From: Susulua sp964536195
Lineage (GTDB): Bacteria > Omnitrophota > Gorgyraeia > Duberdicusellales > 4484-171
NCBI GenBank assembly: GCA_964536195.1
Contig: CAZHVO010000048.1
Coordinates: forward strand, 1 to 7,683
Reading direction: 5' to 3'
Length of the DNA stretch: 7,683 nt
Both the position numbers and the translations under genes were made by a program. This document shows, in pieces, positions 5,664 through 7,683 of this stretch (within the stretch, counting starts at the first letter, position 1; each line of letters begins with the position of its first letter). Under the pieces are notes generated by a model, which saw only the letters and a program-made list of their open reading frames with translations, searched no databases and was not told the DNA's origin.

Positions 5664-7107
5664 TAATAACACACAGCGGTCTCATTCGAGCTACCTTTCT
5701 TGAAAGGCCAGCTCCTTCTACAACATCAACTACCTGATCAATATCCTTATAGGCTGATGGTGCTTCTTCAACGATTGTATTTTTACCAGTTGCCCTGACC
5801 TCAATCCCCTTTTTGCGTAACTCATTTAACAGCTGGTCCAAATCTACGGTACGTATAGCTTCATGCCGTGATTTTACTCTTCCGGCACCATGGCAAATAC
5901 TACCAAAAGTCTCAGCCTCAGCTTTTTTTGTTCCAACTAATAAATACGATGCCGTACCCATATCTCCAGGAATAATTACCGGCTGACCAATATCTCTGTA
6001 TTTAGAAGGTAGTTGGAAATTACCTGGACCTAGGGCCCTGGTTGCCCCTTTCCTGTGAACACATAAAGTTTTCTTCCTGCCATCAACGACATACTCTTCA
6101 AACTTCGCGATATTATGAGCAACATCATAAATTAAATCCATGCCTAAAGAATGCCAACCTTTAGAAAATATTTTCTCGAAACTAAGGCGAACTAAATGCA
6201 TTAATACCTGACGATTTGCCCAGGCATAATTTGCAGCTGCACGCATTGCACCAATATACTCCTTTGCCTCCGGACTATTCACTGGCGCGCAAGCAAGCTG
6301 CCTGTCCGGTACATTAATTCCATACTTATCTAAACACTTAAGCATTACTCTTATCGAATCATCACATACTTGAAATCCCAGGCCACGTGAACCGGAGTGA
6401 ATCATAATCACGACCTGGCCAATGCTTATACCCAACTTCTCTGACACCGCTTTATCAAAAATATCACTAACAACTTGAACTTCCAAAAAGTGATTGCCGC
6501 TACCTAAGGTTCCAGCTTGCCGCTTACCCCTTTTAAAGGCTCGTTCTGAGACAAGGTCAGGATCTGCCCCCTCAATAGCTCCTGACTCCTCACAATACTC
6601 TAGGTCTTCTCTTACCCCAAAACCACGGCCTACGGCCCATTTTGCGCCATTAAGCAGTATTTTCTTCTCTTCCTGGTATGAGACCCGGATATCTCCGGTC
6701 GAGCCGACACCAGAAGGGGTATCTTGATAAAGAATGTTTACAATCGTAGATATCTTATCCTTCACATCCTCTAAGGTTAAGTTAGTTTTAAGCAGCCTGA
6801 TCCCACAATTTATGTCATACCCAATTCCTCCAGGAGCAATTACTCCTCCATTCTCAGGGTCAGTAGCAGCGACTCCGCCAATACAAAATCCATAACCCCA
6901 GTGGATATCCGGCATAGCCAAAGAATTACCTACTATCCCCGGCAAAAAAGCAACATTAGCTACCTGCTCCGGGGCTTTATCATTTTTTATGCCGGCTAAG
7001 AGCTTATCGCTACTATAGATAATTCCATCAACCAGCATTCCCGGCTTATAGCTCTTAGGTATGCGGTATTTGTAATCACTGATTTTCTCTATTGGTCCTT
7101 CCCGCAT
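5656..7107 (-). CDS. rtcB: RNA-splicing ligase RtcB
   Basis: GTP- and Mn2+-dependent ligase joining RNA ends bearing 2',3'-cyclic phosphate or 3'-phosphate to 5'-OH ends. At 483 residues it is a full-length member of the archaeal-type family. Residues matching the known active site are all present: D98 and C101 in GYDINCG, N205 and H206 in GSGNHF, H237 in MIHSGSRG, H331 and N332 in VAHN, H351 in CVHRKGATRALG, H406 in CHGAGR as the residue that carries GMP, and K482 near the C-terminus. No intein interrupts it. The start is supported by the family N-terminus (KISDYKYRIPKSY). It starts 11 bp after the archease stop with a weak Shine-Dalgarno, as expected for coupled translation. In bacteria RtcB is linked mainly to RNA repair; no intron-bearing tRNA is seen here. 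Confidence 0.98.
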   Translation of the reverse strand: MREGPIEKISDYKYRIPKSYKPGMLVDGIIYSSDKLLAGIKNDKAPEQVANVAFLPGIVGNSLAMPDIHWGYGFCIGGVAATDPENGGVIAPGGIGYDINCGIRLLKTNLTLEDVKDKISTIVNILYQDTPSGVGSTGDIRVSYQEEKKILLNGAKWAVGRGFGVREDLEYCEESGAIEGADPDLVSERAFKRGKRQAGTLGSGNHFLEVQVVSDIFDKAVSEKLGISIGQVVIMIHSGSRGLGFQVCDDSIRVMLKCLDKYGINVPDRQLACAPVNSPEAKEYIGAMRAAANYAWANRQVLMHLVRLSFEKIFSKGWHSLGMDLIYDVAHNIAKFEEYVVDGRKKTLCVHRKGATRALGPGNFQLPSKYRDIGQPVIIPGDMGTASYLLVGTKKAEAETFGSICHGAGRVKSRHEAIRTVDLDQLLNELRKKGIEVRATGKNTIVEEAPSAYKDIDQVVDVVEGAGLSRKVARMRPLCVIKG

Positions 7108-7118
7108 AATTACTCAAC

Positions 7119-7541
7119 TTATACGTCAAAGATAACTTCAGCTACATATCCGCTATCGTTCTCCTCTACTTTTAAATCATGATAAGTAGCAGCTTTAATC
7201 TCCCGTTTTAATTCATTATTCTCAAAATCAAACTTCTCCCCTTCAATTTCTGCTTGGAGAATCTTTCCACCCTTATCATCACTTATCTTTAAGTTATACT
7301 CTTTTGGTAGAAACCCGTCAGCAGAAAATACTGAAAGCAACTCATTGAGCCAATCTACAAGCAACTCAGCAAGGCTCTGGGCTTGCAAAGTAATTTTTTT
7401 ACTAATTGTTTTTTGGGGTTGGTAGTCAGTCAGAAGGCTAAAAAGCGTGACAGCGTAGTTTTTGAATAGATCTTCAGATGTTTCCCCGGTTACGCGCAAG
7501 CCTAAATCAGCAGTATGCTCGATAAATTCAAAATTTTCCAT
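7119..7541 (-). CDS. Archease, RtcB activator
   Basis: A 140-residue archease, the partner that speeds guanylylation and turnover of RtcB; it probably acts in the cytoplasm bound to RtcB. Family marks include the N-terminal FEFIEHTADLGLRV (4-17, with H9 and metal-ligand candidate D12), the central AELLVDWLNELL helix (58-69), the LKREIKAATYHDLKVE strand (111-126) and the closing VIFDV with acidic D139. It lies immediately before rtcB, 11 bp apart, in the usual pairing. No clear Shine-Dalgarno precedes the ATG, and no better in-frame start is seen, so initiation may use a short or leaderless mRNA. Confidence 0.95.
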   Translation of the reverse strand: MENFEFIEHTADLGLRVTGETSEDLFKNYAVTLFSLLTDYQPQKTISKKITLQAQSLAELLVDWLNELLSVFSADGFLPKEYNLKISDDKGGKILQAEIEGEKFDFENNELKREIKAATYHDLKVEENDSGYVAEVIFDV

Positions 7542-7554
7542 TTATAAATGCCGA

Positions 7555-7614
7555 GCCATGTAACGAGGCACATGGCTGGTGTCAAAAGTTAAGCCATGTG
7601 ACGAAGTCCATGGC
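7555..7614. repeat. Two similar palindromes between tRNA-Lys and archease
   Basis: GCCATGT...ACATGGC (7555-7576, 7-bp arms, 8-base loop) and GCCATG...CATGGC (7593-7614, 6-bp arms, 10-base loop) are 38 bp apart. Their interiors are alike too (aacgaggc against tgacgaagtc). They could be paired operators, an intergenic palindromic repeat family, or RNA hairpins after the tRNA; no T-run follows either, so they are not ordinary terminators. Confidence 0.6.
7557..7585 (-). promoter_or_regulatory. Candidate archease-rtcB promoter overlapped by a palindrome
   Basis: A perfect TTGACA (7585-7580) is followed after 17 bp by TACATG (7562-7557), a weak -10. The start would fall near 7550, leaving about 10 nt before the ATG. 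The palindrome at 7555-7576 covers the spacer and the -10, so a bound protein would block the promoter. The -10 match is poor. Confidence 0.35.
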
Positions 7615-7628
7615 AAGTGAGTAAAAAT

Positions 7629-7683
7629 TGGGCCATGAAGGGCTCGAACCTTCGACCTTGGGCTTAAGAGGCCCCTGCTCTGC
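7629..7683 (-). tRNA. tRNA-Lys (anticodon CUU), 5' end beyond the window
   Basis: About 55 nt of a tRNA: part of the D arm (GCAGAGCA), an anticodon loop CTCTTAA giving anticodon CTT (7668-7666), a five-base variable loop, a T arm GAAGG-TTCGAGC-CCTTC, and the acceptor 3' strand ATGGCCC with discriminator A at 7629. The first roughly 21 nt, including the 5' acceptor strand, are outside the window. The outermost anticodon-stem pair appears as G27 opposite A43. CCA is not encoded. Confidence 0.9.

Noticed and set aside
5656..7107. Intein in RtcB
   Set aside because: RtcB is a known intein host, but this one is 483 residues and all motifs are continuous.
1..7683. CRISPR array
   Set aside because: No set of three or more regularly spaced repeats with unique spacers is present; the repeats seen are pairs.

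Overview
All recognisable genes here lie on the minus strand, so transcription runs from high to low coordinates. The DNA is bacterial, AT-leaning and tightly packed, with Shine-Dalgarno starts and standard-code stops. Neither tRNA gene encodes its CCA end. The organism cannot be fixed from the sequence. The archease/RtcB/SerRS grouping, unrecognised envelope proteins and compact layout would suit an uncultured bacterial lineage (an Omnitrophota-like candidate phylum is one possibility), held with low confidence.

Right part (7683 to 4325): the 3' part of a tRNA-Lys(CUU) runs off the window edge. It is followed by two small palindromes in the promoter zone of an archease gene, then rtcB (RNA ligase, all catalytic residues present), then serS (seryl-tRNA synthetase). 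Archease and RtcB form an RNA repair or tRNA ligation pair. serS has its own good promoter, placed so close to the ATG that its mRNA may be leaderless.

Middle part (4350 to 2540): three closely packed, unrecognised envelope genes follow serS, the first overlapping its end. They encode a five-helix membrane protein, a two-helix small membrane protein, and an exported, probably lipid-anchored, coiled-coil protein.

Left-centre part (2530 to 1280) is the most unusual stretch. An intact tRNA-Ser(UGA) gene sits at 2313-2401. Its last 17 bases, with recognisable flank, are repeated about 1 kb downstream at 1285-1301. Its first 18 bases (counting the base before the gene) are repeated 125 bp upstream at 2510-2527. 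The 1.03 kb between the two 3'-end copies looks like a very small element inserted at the tRNA gene. It carries a TPR protein and a previously untracked 56-residue Cys-rich protein in one operon, paired TGGGCAC repeats at both ends, a 20-bp-period repeat and no integrase.

Left part (1119 to 52): a complete GT4-family glycosyltransferase with its own promoter candidate; a further promoter inside the element points toward it.
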